Source of the DNA: Atherix ibis
Taxonomy: Eukaryota > Arthropoda > Insecta > Diptera > Athericidae
DNA length: 64,000 nucleotides
Assembly: GCA_958298945.1 (NCBI GenBank)
Contig: OY282610.1
Coordinates: 27,788,167-27,852,166 of the forward strand
Direction of reading: 5' to 3'
A program made the translations under genes and the position numbers. Positions within the stretch are counted from its first letter, which is position 1. Every line of letters starts with the position of its first letter. Of this stretch, positions 1 through 23,061 are shown piece after piece. The notes beneath the pieces were generated by a model. It did no database searches, was not told where the DNA came from, and saw only the letters and a list, made by a program, of their open reading frames with translations.

Positions 1-13183
<13,183 letters not shown>

Positions 13184-13312
13184 TTTTCAACAAAACAAAC
13201 TACCTTATCAATTATCCTTACACAATTTTTTGTTTTTTAATAATTCTTTTTCTTTCTTTTTGTTTTGTTTTATTATCTGTTGTTAACTTTCTTGATTTCT
13301 ATAAAAGCAGAG

Positions 13313-13318
13313 AATAAA
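13313..13318 (+). terminator. na: na polyadenylation signal
   Basis: AATAAA lies about 130 bp after the na stop codon and is the first canonical hexamer there. A further AATAAA occurs near 13636, which would allow a longer 3' UTR. Confidence 0.55.
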
Positions 13319-13746
13319 ATAAACAACACAACAAAAAAGAAAATATTTTCAATTATAGATAAATGAGATTAAATTTTTTTTTTCTATTGCCAATCTGAAC
13401 GATGAAAATGGCGTGTGAGTTTTTATAAAAACAATATCACATTAATTATTATTAATTAAAAAATTAAATAGAAAAGGAAAATCAACAAAAAAAATTATTT
13501 AATAGCTGAGAAAAAATAAATTCATCGATTGTTAACAAATACATACATACATACTTGTATTTCAATGTATATAAGTTGTAGATAATGTTTATATCAGTTG
13601 TAATAGTATTAAAAATTGAATGATAAAGAAAAGAAAATAAACATTTCATAGAATCAGCGATGTCCTTTTATTTAATTGATATGAATGGATCTCATTTTAA
13701 CAACAAAAAAAAACCGTGTAGATTATTTGTTTGATTGTATTGTATA

Positions 13747-14622
13747 GGGTTTTCCAATAAGAGTGATATGATTTCCAAGTGACTTTTCGGCCATTTGTAA
13801 TATGTCATGATCTGTCTTTCTTTTTTTCCATTGTATTCAGTAATGTTTATCATGATACAAATTATTCAATTTTATTATCAAAATAATCGTTCTCCAATTG
13901 CAACTTTTCGTGCGCTCACTTTCATCTGAGTAGTGCGGTAAATAAACAAAAATGTCGATTCTGGTGCGAAGAAAATCCACAAATTATTCATGAACACCCA
14001 TTACATTCACTTAAATTGACAGTATGGTGTGGTTTTTGGTCTGGTGGAATCATCGATCCGTACTTCTTTCGAAATGAAGCTAGTAACACCGTTACTGTCA
14101 ATGGAGAGCGGTATAGATCGATGATAACCAACTTTTTATGGCCGAAATTGGAACAAGTTGATCTTGACAACATTTGGTTCCAACAAAACGGGGCTACGTA
14201 CCACACAGCACGTGAAACAACCGAATTATTGCGAGAAAAGTTTGGAGATTCGATTATTTCAAGAAATTGTGACATTGAATGGCCTCCAAGAAGTTGTGAT
14301 TTAATACTATTAGACTATTTCTTGTGGGGTTATTTGAAATCATTGATCTTTATCAATAAAGCAGACTCTCTTGAAGCTTTAGAAGGAAATATTGAACGTG
14401 CTATTCATAACATATGACTTGATTTAGTGGAAAAAGTGCCCGAAAATTGGGTTCATCGAATTCGTTCCTGCAAAAGAAGTCGTGGAAGCCATTTGAATGA
14501 CGTTTTATTCAAAACTTAATTGTATCGATTGTACTTCATATTATATAAAAAACATTTGAATTTCCTCAACAATTAGTGTGTTTTTTTTAAAAAGAAATCA
14601 TATCACTCTTTTTGGAAAACCC
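13747..14622 (+). mobile_element. Deleted rosa-type (DD41D) mariner with intact ends
   Basis: Terminal inverted repeats of about 29 bp (GGGTTTTCCAATAAGAGTGA at the left; one mismatch to the right end) are flanked by TA duplications at 13745-13746 and 14623-14624. Inside, an N-terminal piece (IQIIQFYYQNNRSPIATFRA) jumps directly to AHFHL and then to the C-terminal half: GGIIDPYFFR, WFQQNGATYHTARE, WPPRSCDL, LLDYFLWGY. The spacing from the second catalytic position to the last Asp is 41 residues, the DD41D pattern, but the second Asp is Asn here. The DNA-binding region and first catalytic Asp are missing, so it is non-autonomous. Confidence 0.88.
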
Positions 14623-14623
14623 T

Positions 14624-14963
14624 ATATATACGATCCTTCAGTCATTATACCAGGACACATTTTTTAGTTCCACGACCATGAGACTATTTGGCGACTTCAT
14701 ATTTCGTACAATAATTAATTACGAAACTGGTCACGAGTCAAAGGAGTGAAATAGTTTTGTTAACACAATAAAAGTGGTAGAGTTACATGGGGATGTAACA
14801 TGATCACATCCCCATGCTACTTTACTACTTTCTTTCTTTTTTTTCGTTTGATATGCAATTTGGCCTAATGTCTGCAACGGGACATTTCAGCCATTTTTTA
14901 TGGTATGGTTCTGGGAAATTATTGAAAAACTTCCTGGGTGTTTAATGAAAAGGCGGAGGTATA
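14624..14963. other. Gap between two mariners, no gene seen
   Basis: No coding frame is convincing. It contains a small perfect inverted repeat (CATGGGGATGT / ACATCCCCATG, 14786-14796 and 14806-14816) and a segment near 14650-14740 that resembles the dispersed repeats at 11650 and 22260. Confidence 0.5.
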
Positions 14964-16009
14964 CCAGGTGTATAAGCTTAATCTGCTGTTTTTTAGTCAA
15001 AAAAAAACACATGTTTTTTTTCATAGAAAGCAAAAACAAATTTATTCAAAGTACTTGCCGTCGCTAGCTACACATTTTTCCCATCTCTCGGGTCTGTTGA
15101 ATAAGCAGGGTGGAAAATCAGCTTGTCATGTCTTTGTTGATAATCCGTCCTTTTTTCACGCAGAGCACGGTGCAATTTGATCATTTGTTGGTGGTAGCGG
15201 TGGGCATTGACAGTTTTACAAGGTTTCAACATCTCATTGTGGACGATACCCTGCTGATCCCACTAAACGCACAGCATTGTCTTCCGTCCGAAGCGATTTG
15301 GTCTTGGGGAATATGTTGATGTTTCGCCGATTTCTTGCGTTTAGGATTCTCGAAATATATCCACTTTTCATCACCTGTCATAATCCGATGCAGGAACGAC
15401 TTTTTTTTTTGTCTGGCAAGCAAGATTTCGCATGTGTTTTGGCGCCACTCCATCTGCCTATCGTTCAATTCATGCGGCACCCATTTTCCGATCTTTTCAA
15501 TCTTTCCCATGGCACGCAGACGCATAGAAATGGCTGGTTGAGTAATACTCAATTACTCCGCGAGCATTTTATGCGATTGGGTATCGTCTTCGTCCAAAAG
15601 AGCCTGCAATTGATGGTCCTAAACCTCCATAGGCCGATTTTCATGCTTCTTGTCCCACAAGTCAGAATTACCATCTTTGAATCGACAAAACCAATCTCAG
15701 CACGTTCTTGCCGATAAAGCACTGTCACCATAGGCCTCCCATAAGCATTCAATGCGATTTGGCAGCCGATTTCTTCAAATTGAAGCAGAAAAGCAGAGCT
15801 TCCAGCATATGCTATTTTTCTGGCACAAAACTAGACATGATTACCAAAGGAAAAATGTATGTTGTTGTACGAAATTTCTGACAATGTGCACTGATTAATG
15901 TTGACAGATGTAAACCTCATAAAAAAAAAGTATGACGTGCCAATGGTAGCTTAATACGCTGACTCACGCCATCTATGACCAAACAGAGGATTTAAGCTTA
16001 TACACCTGA
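14964..16009 (-). mobile_element. Mos1/mauritiana-type mariner, internally deleted
   Basis: Ends are CCAGGTGTATAAGCTTAA and its near-perfect inverse, flanked by TA at both sides (14962-14963 and 16010-16011); this end sequence is typical of the mauritiana subfamily that includes Mos1. Minus-strand frames read GRPMVTVLYRQ, KIGKWVPHELNDRQ, HRIMTGDEKWIYFENPKRKK (first catalytic Asp present) and, near the end, NRPERWEKCVASDGKYFE, the subfamily's C-terminus. The section with the second and third catalytic Asp is missing, and frames are shifted. Defective copy. Confidence 0.88.
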
Positions 16010-16416
16010 TACAAATTTGAAATTTAAAATAACACTATGTTCAACAGGAAAATGGTCAGTTACGAGCATACTCAGTGAACATCTTGCCTTGGTAGGCATG
16101 CTTGTTTGTCGCTAGCTTTATGCGGAGATTGTGGGGTGGTTCGAAGTTTGTGCAAAGTGCTGCTCTCACACCCAACATAAAAAAATCCTACCGAAATATG
16201 TACAAAAACCGACAAAACAAATAATTTTTTGGCATACGGTTGTCACAACTTGCCCGTACACAGCCAACTTCAGCTACCAGCCATTAACTCCGCCCATAAA
16301 TATCAAAATATTTTCATTTTCTTCCAACCAACTCACCACCAACTATTAGAAGTGATTTCACATAGGAGTAATTTTTTTTCGATTCTACTCCGCCAGTTTT
16401 CAATTTTCCTCGCATA
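16010..16416. other. Spacer with a dispersed repeat
   Basis: About 16095-16180 is a dispersed repeat shared, in inverse orientation, with 11790-11890 (core GGTGGTTCGAAGTTTGT). The remainder has no gene I can support. Confidence 0.5.
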
Positions 16417-17155
16417 CGAGGTCTGTTCAAAAAGTATCGCGAATTTTGTGTTTTTTCAAAAATTATTTATTTATTCATGAATATCTATAACTGAAGAGCC
16501 CCATGTCGTCCTTTCATGGGGCTCTTCAGTTTCGGGAATAAGCAAAAGTCACAGGGAGACAGATCTGGAGAATACGGTAGCAGCGGCATTATTAGTGTGT
16601 CAAAATTCACGCACAAGCAACGATGCGTGAGTAGGGGCGTTATCATGGTGCAAAAGCCAATTTTTGTTCTTCCACAAATCCTGCCGTTTCTGGCGGATTG
16701 CTTCCCACAACTTACGCATAACTTGCAGGTAATATTTTTTATTGACCGTTCTACCTTGTGGCAAGAACTCATGATGCACCACACCCCTGTAATCGAAGAA
16801 AACTGTAAGCAAAACCTTCACATTCGACCGAACTTGCCGCGTTGTTTTCGGTCTTGGCTCGTGCGGCAGCTTCCATCGATAAACGTTGCTTTGGTCCAAG
16901 GTAGCTTCACAATATGCCACAGTCAACGCTCGGAATGCGTCCACGCAATTAATTTTGTCTTTGATCCATTTTTTGGAATGGGCAAAAATCGAAGACGAGC
17001 CAAAACACGTGCAAGCAAAGCAGCTGTCAAAAATTAACTGAACACTCAAAATGGCCGAACTTGTCGTTGTGATATAACGCCATATAAAAATCGAAAATCG
17101 AATATACGTAACCAGCGGAAATTCAAAATTCGCGATACTTTTTCAACAGACCGCG
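16417..17155 (-). mobile_element. Second mariner lineage, deleted copy with intact ends
   Basis: Inverted ends CGAGGTCTGTTCAAAAAGTA / inverse, flanked by TA (16415-16416 and 17156-17157). The minus strand reads PRPKTTRQVRSNVKVLLTVF, FDYRGVVHHEFLPQGRTVNK, then WLLHHDNAPTHASLLVREF with the second catalytic Asp, and after a frameshift LPYSPDLSPCDFCLFPKLK with the third. The first catalytic Asp region and the DNA-binding half are deleted. A different lineage from the neighbouring elements. Confidence 0.87.
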
Positions 17156-17339
17156 TATAATCTGCTTTTGATGTACAATACCAATCTCTGTACAATAAGA
17201 AATGAAGCAAATTTTACTGTTATGCACAATTCCATGGATTCGCTCGATGCAAAATATTGTATAAGTGAAGTGGATAACATAGAACAATATGATGACTCAT
17301 TTGAAGTATCCGATCTAACAAAGAAAGCACAAAAAATTT

Positions 17340-18400
17340 GCAAAAAAATATCTTCATTTCTCAACGCAGTCTCCTTTTAGCTCGATACACTTTTCCCAGC
17401 GATATTGAATTGGCAAATCTTTTACAACCCAGCAATTTTTTCAAGTTTGGGAAGAGAAAATAATCCGATGGAAGAAGCAATTCGGACTTTAACTCATTGA
17501 TTTTGGCGATCGCGATAACGGATGTGTGAACCGGACCATTGTCTTGATGAAACAACATTAACTCAAACGCTGCCATAAGTTCGCATAATACTCGTCGCCG
17601 ATTCGTTTTTGAAGATAATTAATGAAAATTATACTACGCACTGATGGAACTGTCTTCGTCTTCTTTGGAGCCGATTCTCCCCTTTTAGTCTATTGTTTTG
17701 ACTGTTCCCTTATTACAGGTGTGAAGTAGTGGACTCATGTTACCTCCATGGCTATGAATCAATGCAAAAACTTGCAATATGTGCTGCGAAACATGGCCAA
17801 CCATTTGATTGAAACATCCTCACGACGTTGTTTATGTTCCATTGTGAGCAAACGCGGCGCCCATCTTGCGCACAGCTTTCTCATGGACCATTGTCTTGAT
17901 GAAACAACATTAACTCAAACGCTGCAATAAGTTCGCATAATACTCGCCGCCGATTCGTTTTTGAAGATAATTAATGAAAATTATACTACGCACTGATGGA
18001 ACTGTCTTCGTCTTCTTTGGAGCCGATTCTCCCCTTTTAGTCTATTGTTTTGACTGTTCCCTCATTACAGGTGTGAAGTAGTGGACTCATGTTTCCTCCG
18101 TGGTTATGAATCAATGCAAAAACTTGCAATATATGCTGCGAAAAATGGCCAACCATTTGATTGAAACATCCTCACGACGTTGTTTATGTTTCATTGTGAG
18201 CAAACGCGGCGCCCATCTTGCGCACAGCTTTCTCATGTCCAAATTTTCTATCACGTCTCTGAAATGGCTATCATGTCTGCTAGCTGATACACTTTCAGTC
18301 GACGGTCATCCAATACAAATTTGTGGATTTTCTTCACCATTTTTTTCCATGTTTACAAATACCCGGAGAGCATCAATTATAAAGCAGTAATCTTTTTCAA
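17340..18400 (-). mobile_element. Third mariner lineage, relic with internal tandem duplication
   Basis: From about 18390 downward the minus strand reads KIHKFVLDDRRLKVYQLADM, KLCARWAPRLLTM, a GESAPKKTKTVPS segment, YLQKRIGDEYYANL, FHQDNGPVHTSVIAIAKINE (second catalytic Asp), DYFLFPNLKKLLG (third Asp) and ends WEKCIELKGDCVEK. Many stops and frameshifts are present. A 352-bp internal segment is present twice in tandem (17533-17884, 17885-18236). Confidence 0.85.
17533..18236. repeat. 352-bp tandem duplication (two copies)
   Basis: Sequence starting GGACCATTGTCTTGATGAAA at 17533 recurs at 17885 with only a few differences; both copies end in CTTTCTCATG. The duplication lies wholly within the mariner relic and happened after it had decayed, since the copies share its defects. 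Confidence 0.9.
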
Positions 18401-18455
18401 ACAACAATCGGCATTTATACATCAGGTCGGGTACTTCTGCGACTGGTACTGCACA

Positions 18456-18510
18456 CGATTGCAATAAATCAAAGTACAGACTGGTACTGTACTTTGATTC
18501 ATTGCAATCG
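18456..18510. repeat. 24-bp-arm inverted repeat (hairpin)
   Basis: Arms 18456-18479 and 18487-18510 (CGATTGCAATAAATCAAAGT... and its inverse) match over 24 bp with one mismatch around a 7-nt loop. It is not part of a recognised element. Confidence 0.8.
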
Positions 18511-18659
18511 ATATGATCTGGTCAAAGACGCTATGGCAAATGATGACAACTAGGTGGGGTGAAAGGGGATAAAACACAACTAAGTACCTGAGTCTAGGTA
18601 TACAGAGCCTGACATGAAATTTGTTTGGTGGTTTCTGTCACAAGTTCAGAGCCCGCAAA

Positions 18660-19690
18660 CTTGTTTTTTGTTCATTAAAAATTTTTCAGTAAGAACTGTT
18701 GTGTAAAAATTGTTCATTAAAAATTAATTGTTCAGTAAAAATTTTTCACTACAAATTGTGCAGTAATATGTGTATTGTCCATTAAAAATTGTTCAGTAAA
18801 AATTTTTCAGTAAAAATTTTTGAGTACAAATTGTTCAATAAAAATGTTTGAGTATAATTTGTTCAGTAAAAATTGCTTAGCAAAAATAGTTGAACGAAAA
18901 TTGTTCGTTAAAATTTGTTCAGTAAAAATAGTTGTGTAAAAATTTTTCAATAAATATAGTTGTGTAAAAATTGTTCAGTAAAAATTGTTTAGTAAAATTT
19001 GTTCAGTAAAAATTGTTTAGCAAAAATTGTTGAGCGAAAATTGGTGAGCAAAAATTGTTCAGTATAAATTATTCAGTAAAAGTTGTGCAGTAAAAATTGT
19101 TCCGTGAAAATTGTTCAGTAAATTTTGTTCAGTAAAAATTGCTAATTAAAAATTGTCCATTAAAAATTGTTTAGTAAAAATTATTCAGTAAAAATTGTTA
19201 AGTGAAAATGGTTCAGTCAAAATCATTCATTAAAAATTGTTCAGTAAAAACTGTTGGGTAAAAATTGTTCAGTAAAAATTGTTCATTAAAAATTGTTCAG
19301 TAAAAATTGCTGAGTAAAAATTGTTCAGTAAAAATTGTTCAATAAAAATTGTTCAGTAAAAATTGTTCAGTGAAAATTGTTCAGTCAAAATCATTCATTA
19401 AAAATTGTTCAGTCAAAATTATTTTGTAAATATTGTTCAGTAAAAATTGTTAAGCAAAAATTATTGAACGAAAATTGTTCATTAAAATTTGTTCAGTAAA
19501 AATTGTTTAATAAAAATTGTTCAGTAAACATTGTTGAGTAAAAATTGTTCAGTCAAAACTATTCATTAAAAATAGTTCAGTAAAAATTGTTCCGTAAAAA
19601 CTGTTCATTAAAAGTTGTTGAGTAAAAATTGTTTAGTAAAAATTTTTCAATAAAAATTGTTAGGTAAAAATTGTTCAGTAAAAATTGAGG
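18660..19690 (+). repeat. 14-bp minisatellite array (TTGTTCAGTAAAAA)
   Basis: About 1 kb of consecutive imperfect copies of TTGTTCAGTAAAAA, with variants such as TTGAGTAAAAATTG and TTCATTAAAAATTG. Same family as the block in na intron 1, opposite strand. No coding content. Confidence 0.9.
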
Positions 19691-19699
19691 AGGCAATTT

Positions 19700-20370
19700 T
19701 CGAAAAAAGAGTTTGATGCAAACTCAAATGCCTTCGAAATATCAATTGCATTAATCCTGCGCTCCCCAAAGAAATGGATAGTGTCTTCCACTTTTTGGCT
19801 AGATATGCCATCAATCACCAGTGACTCTATTGCTACGGAATGTATAAGAATACCTCCTCAGACCTTTGAACGATATACCATCTGAACCAGCGGATTTGTG
19901 TATCTCAAGATCTGTAAGGACTCTTCCAACAGTACGAGTACGAAAATAACGGAGGTAAGGCACAATGTGGAAGAGAGGAAAGTGCGGCAAAGTGATCCGT
20001 GAACAAATTGGCTTTGTCCTTTGAGCTGATAGCTTGAGTTTCATAATGAAATAGCGTTTGACGTCTTCCGATTGTCCGGTAAGGTAGCTTAACTTTTTTT
20101 CACCAATCGCCTTTTTGAAGTTCGACTCAATCCATGCTTTTTAATTTGGCCTGACACTCTTCATTCTATGTGGAATAAAATGTTTGATACCGAGTAAAAT
20201 AATGTTGTTGAGGATATTAGCGACAGCATCCACGTCACTATTGAGGAAACATACGCCATCAAATCACCAGTGGATACACTGTTACGGAAACCATATTGAC
20301 GGTTACTCGTTCCCTACAATATAATGCCTGATGGTGGTCCCGCTAAGTGATTTTGTAATGGGACCATGCA
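19700..20370 (-). mobile_element. LINE reverse-transcriptase relic
   Basis: The minus strand at about 19811-20044 reads VGRVLTDLEIHKSAGSDGIS followed by FKGLRRYS, matching the conserved KSxGxDGI segment at the start of the reverse-transcriptase domain of Jockey/R1-like LINEs. Flanking parts are out of frame. Only a small piece of the element remains. Confidence 0.65.
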
Positions 20371-20465
20371 AGTTGCCAATTTCTATACTATATCTTTCGA
20401 AGATTTCCCACCTTCCTACTAGAAGTGAATAAATAAATAAACTCTCCAATTTTACAGATTTTACA

Positions 20466-20471
20466 TTTATT
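20466..20471 (-). terminator. Polyadenylation signal of the 20.6-kb secreted-protein gene
   Basis: AATAAA on the minus strand about 120 bp beyond the stop codon at 20590. Confidence 0.5.
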
Positions 20472-20589
20472 ATTTAAAAAAGCTAATATAATAGAACATT
20501 TTTTATATAGAAAATAATTGAAATAAGTTAGAAGTGATTTCGAATAAGTTAAACAACAAAAAAAGGAAAATAATTTTGTTTCCATCGAA

Positions 20590-21740
20590 TTAGAGTCCGA
20601 CCAATAAGTCATCGAGAACTCCACCGATGTTGGCTGTTTTCTTATCTCCCAAGCCAACCAAATTCAATACTTGATTAATCAAACCTCCCAGTGCGCCTCT
20701 CTTATGCTCCTCTGGCATTTTAGCATCTCCTAGTAAATTTAAAATGGCTTGAATTAGTTTATCTAGTAAACCAGCACTTGTGTTCGATTTAGATGTGTGA
20801 TGTATTTCCTTTTGTGGTCCGTGTAACGACTGATGTCCATTTGGCAATTTTCCGCCCGGTGGGATAAGTCCTTCATGTAATACAGAATCTGGCAGTGGTA
20901 AAGAACCTCCACCAACTTTTTGTAGTACCATTATGAGCGGTAATAACGCAGATAAAGGTTGTGAACTAGCAGATATCGTACTAATACTGGTCAGTTTAGA
21001 GAATATGGTATAAATTAGAGGGAAAATCCCTAGAATTAATGAACGCAGGCCAGGAGCTGTTTTTAATAAATTTATCAGTACTATAATAAAAGTTCGCAAA
21101 AAGCTTATAAATAGTGTTGTAACTAGCTTACAAACGCCGCTATTGCTGCTTGAAGCTATAATGGTAGCGATTGCTGCGCCCATTCTTTGGAATTGAGAAA
21201 CAGCATACAGAAGAACTTGGACGATATTACCCAAAAATGTCAAAAACGATACTACTAAAGGTGCTATGAGACCGCTTGTGAAAAATAGTGAAAGCGATTT
21301 GACTGCGTTGATTGGTAAACCGGCTTTCAGGAGTAGTACTGTCAGGGAGCATGGCGGGCAATGTTGAACATTACATGGTGGTTTTTTCTTACGTGATTCT
21401 TCTGGCAGTAATGGTGTCGTTCCACCTGGTAAAGGTGCAGCACCAGAAGCTGATGATTTTAACGATGGCGCTGAATTTGCCGGTAGTACTGGTGCTGGCG
21501 ATGGTGGTGGAATGCCAGCGACTGGCGATATTGGTGCGCTCTTGTCATTTGGTAATATTTCTTGAGCATCACTATCTGGTTTTGGTGGTGGTACAGCATC
21601 AAGCAAAGCAGGATAGCATAAAATGCCAAACACTATTTTTAAATAGTTTAAAAATAATAAATAATTAATTTAATTTAATTTTAACTATCGAATATACCTG
21701 TTAATAGCCAAATTACTCGAAACGAACTGCCCGTCGCCAT
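20590..21740 (-). CDS. Unrecognised secreted or membrane protein, 361 aa, Pro-rich then hydrophobic
   Basis: Two exons: 21740-21698 (ATG at 21740) and 21632-20590, joined by a phase-1 GT-AG intron of 65 bp inside the signal-peptide region. The first residues become MATGSSFRVIWLLTV then FGILCYPALLDA, a good signal peptide cleaved before VPPPKPD. A Pro/Ser/Ala-rich segment follows (about residues 28-95) with a CNVQHCPPC cluster, then a long hydrophobic region (about 100-250), then a C-terminal Leu/Gly-rich part with two similar amphipathic stretches (LLDKLIQAILNLLGD and GLINQVLNLVGLGD). I recognise no family. A TATA box and a polyA signal bracket it. It shares architecture with the genes at 30625 and 39949; function unknown. 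Confidence 0.8.
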
Positions 21741-21797
21741 ATCTAAAGAATTTCTAGTGTGAAACTGGTCTAACGATAATTTTATCAATTCCATACA

Positions 21798-21805
21798 CTT
21801 TTATA
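21798..21805 (-). promoter_or_regulatory. TATA box of the 20.6-kb secreted-protein gene
   Basis: TATAAAAG on the minus strand, 58-65 bp upstream of the ATG at 21740. A start site about 30 bp downstream would leave a 5' UTR of roughly 30 nt; CCAGTTT near 21762-21768 is a possible initiator. Confidence 0.6.
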
Positions 21806-22247
21806 TGGAATTTTTTATTTATAATTATTTCTTTTTTAATTACACCATTTAATAAATATTATTTTTTAAATATCATTTTTATGACACAGTCACGACAAGA
21901 ATACAAAATTTTCCTCATGAAAACATTTTTTTTAAATATTTTTGTTTATTTTGTTTGCATATTTTGTAGTTAATAAGCTGATTAGTCCGTTAAACTAATT
22001 ACAATCGTGACTGTAGTGTACACGTCTAATATAAAATATTTTTATGTTAAATATTTTAATAATTTATAATAGTTATTTTTAATTTTTTGTTTTTATAAAA
22101 ATTTACCAGTTCAGGCTATCCTAAAAATTTTGAGATAATATCGATATTTTATGAAAAAATTTATTAAAACTATCCTTTCGGTACGAAAATAATTTAAAAA
22201 TAAATAAAAAAAATGAATTGCAGTATAAATATTTTTTTTTGTTATTG
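21806..22247. other. AT-rich spacer, nothing recognised
   Basis: No frame, repeat unit or RNA gene stands out. Confidence 0.5.
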
Positions 22248-23000
22248 TTATAAGGTCTCTGTGACAAGAGCCAGAAGACTTTTTGTAGCGCCACGACAAT
22301 GAGGACATTTGATGACTCTGCGACTCCTGTTGTTTGGCGTTGGGTGCTTCCTTAAAGAAACTGGTCGATGGTTATTTTGAGGGAAAGGTTAGGACATTGC
22401 TAAAATTTTGTAGAGCATATTAAGATTTTTAAGAAAGTTGAAAAGAGGACTTGGCAAAGAAGTTGTTGACATGTGGGGAATGGTCAGTTGAATGCCTCAG
22501 CAATGGCATGAAGGACAAGGTTGTATGCGGAAGAGAAAATCATAGGTAAATGCGGTATGCCCAATTCAAATTCTGAGAAGTTTCCTTGTCCAGAATTTCG
22601 GAATGGCCATTGAATGGGCTGGAATTTGCGGTGTTAGGCCAATGTGTGGAAAGAAATTTTCCACTTTCAGACCAGTCTTTTTATCAAGATGTTATCTGCC
22701 ATTTAGTTATCAGGCAGGGTAAGTTTGGAATCATAGTAAGCACCACCAAATTGTCAGCAAATTCATTATCCTGGATGCCAACATAATCGGGAACCCAATG
22801 CAATTCGACGTTTCTATCGTTTAATAGTTTGCGACGAATCACATTGAGTACCGGATCGCTTGATATACCCACGAATTGCTTCGACAGCAGAAAGTGCGTG
22901 ATACCGACAAGCTGGATGAAGGCAAAAGGTATTGTATGATCATCAACAGGTGCATCCTTAAATATTAGAACTGACTTACCGAAGTTCTAGGAACAATTTC
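22248..23000 (-). mobile_element. LINE relic: RNase H end and 3' part
   Basis: The minus strand at 22684-22872 reads NVELHWVPDYVGIQDNEFAD, the conserved WVPxHxGIxxNExAD motif of LINE-encoded RNase H. Sequence towards 22248 is less clear and ends in a segment also found near 11645. The frame is broken elsewhere. It lies downstream of the reverse-transcriptase relic at 19.9 kb in the wrong order for one element, so it is a separate fragment. Confidence 0.7.
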
Positions 23001-23061
23001 TTGTAGCTAGATGGATCGGTTTTTGCCTTACTGCACCTCAACTTCACTTCCAAGTACGGTT

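Noticed and set aside
17168..17380. 70-codon plus-strand frame MYNTNLCTIRNE...
   Set aside because: Its second part is antisense to the C-terminus of the mariner relic and it starts at the edge of another mariner; no splice context.
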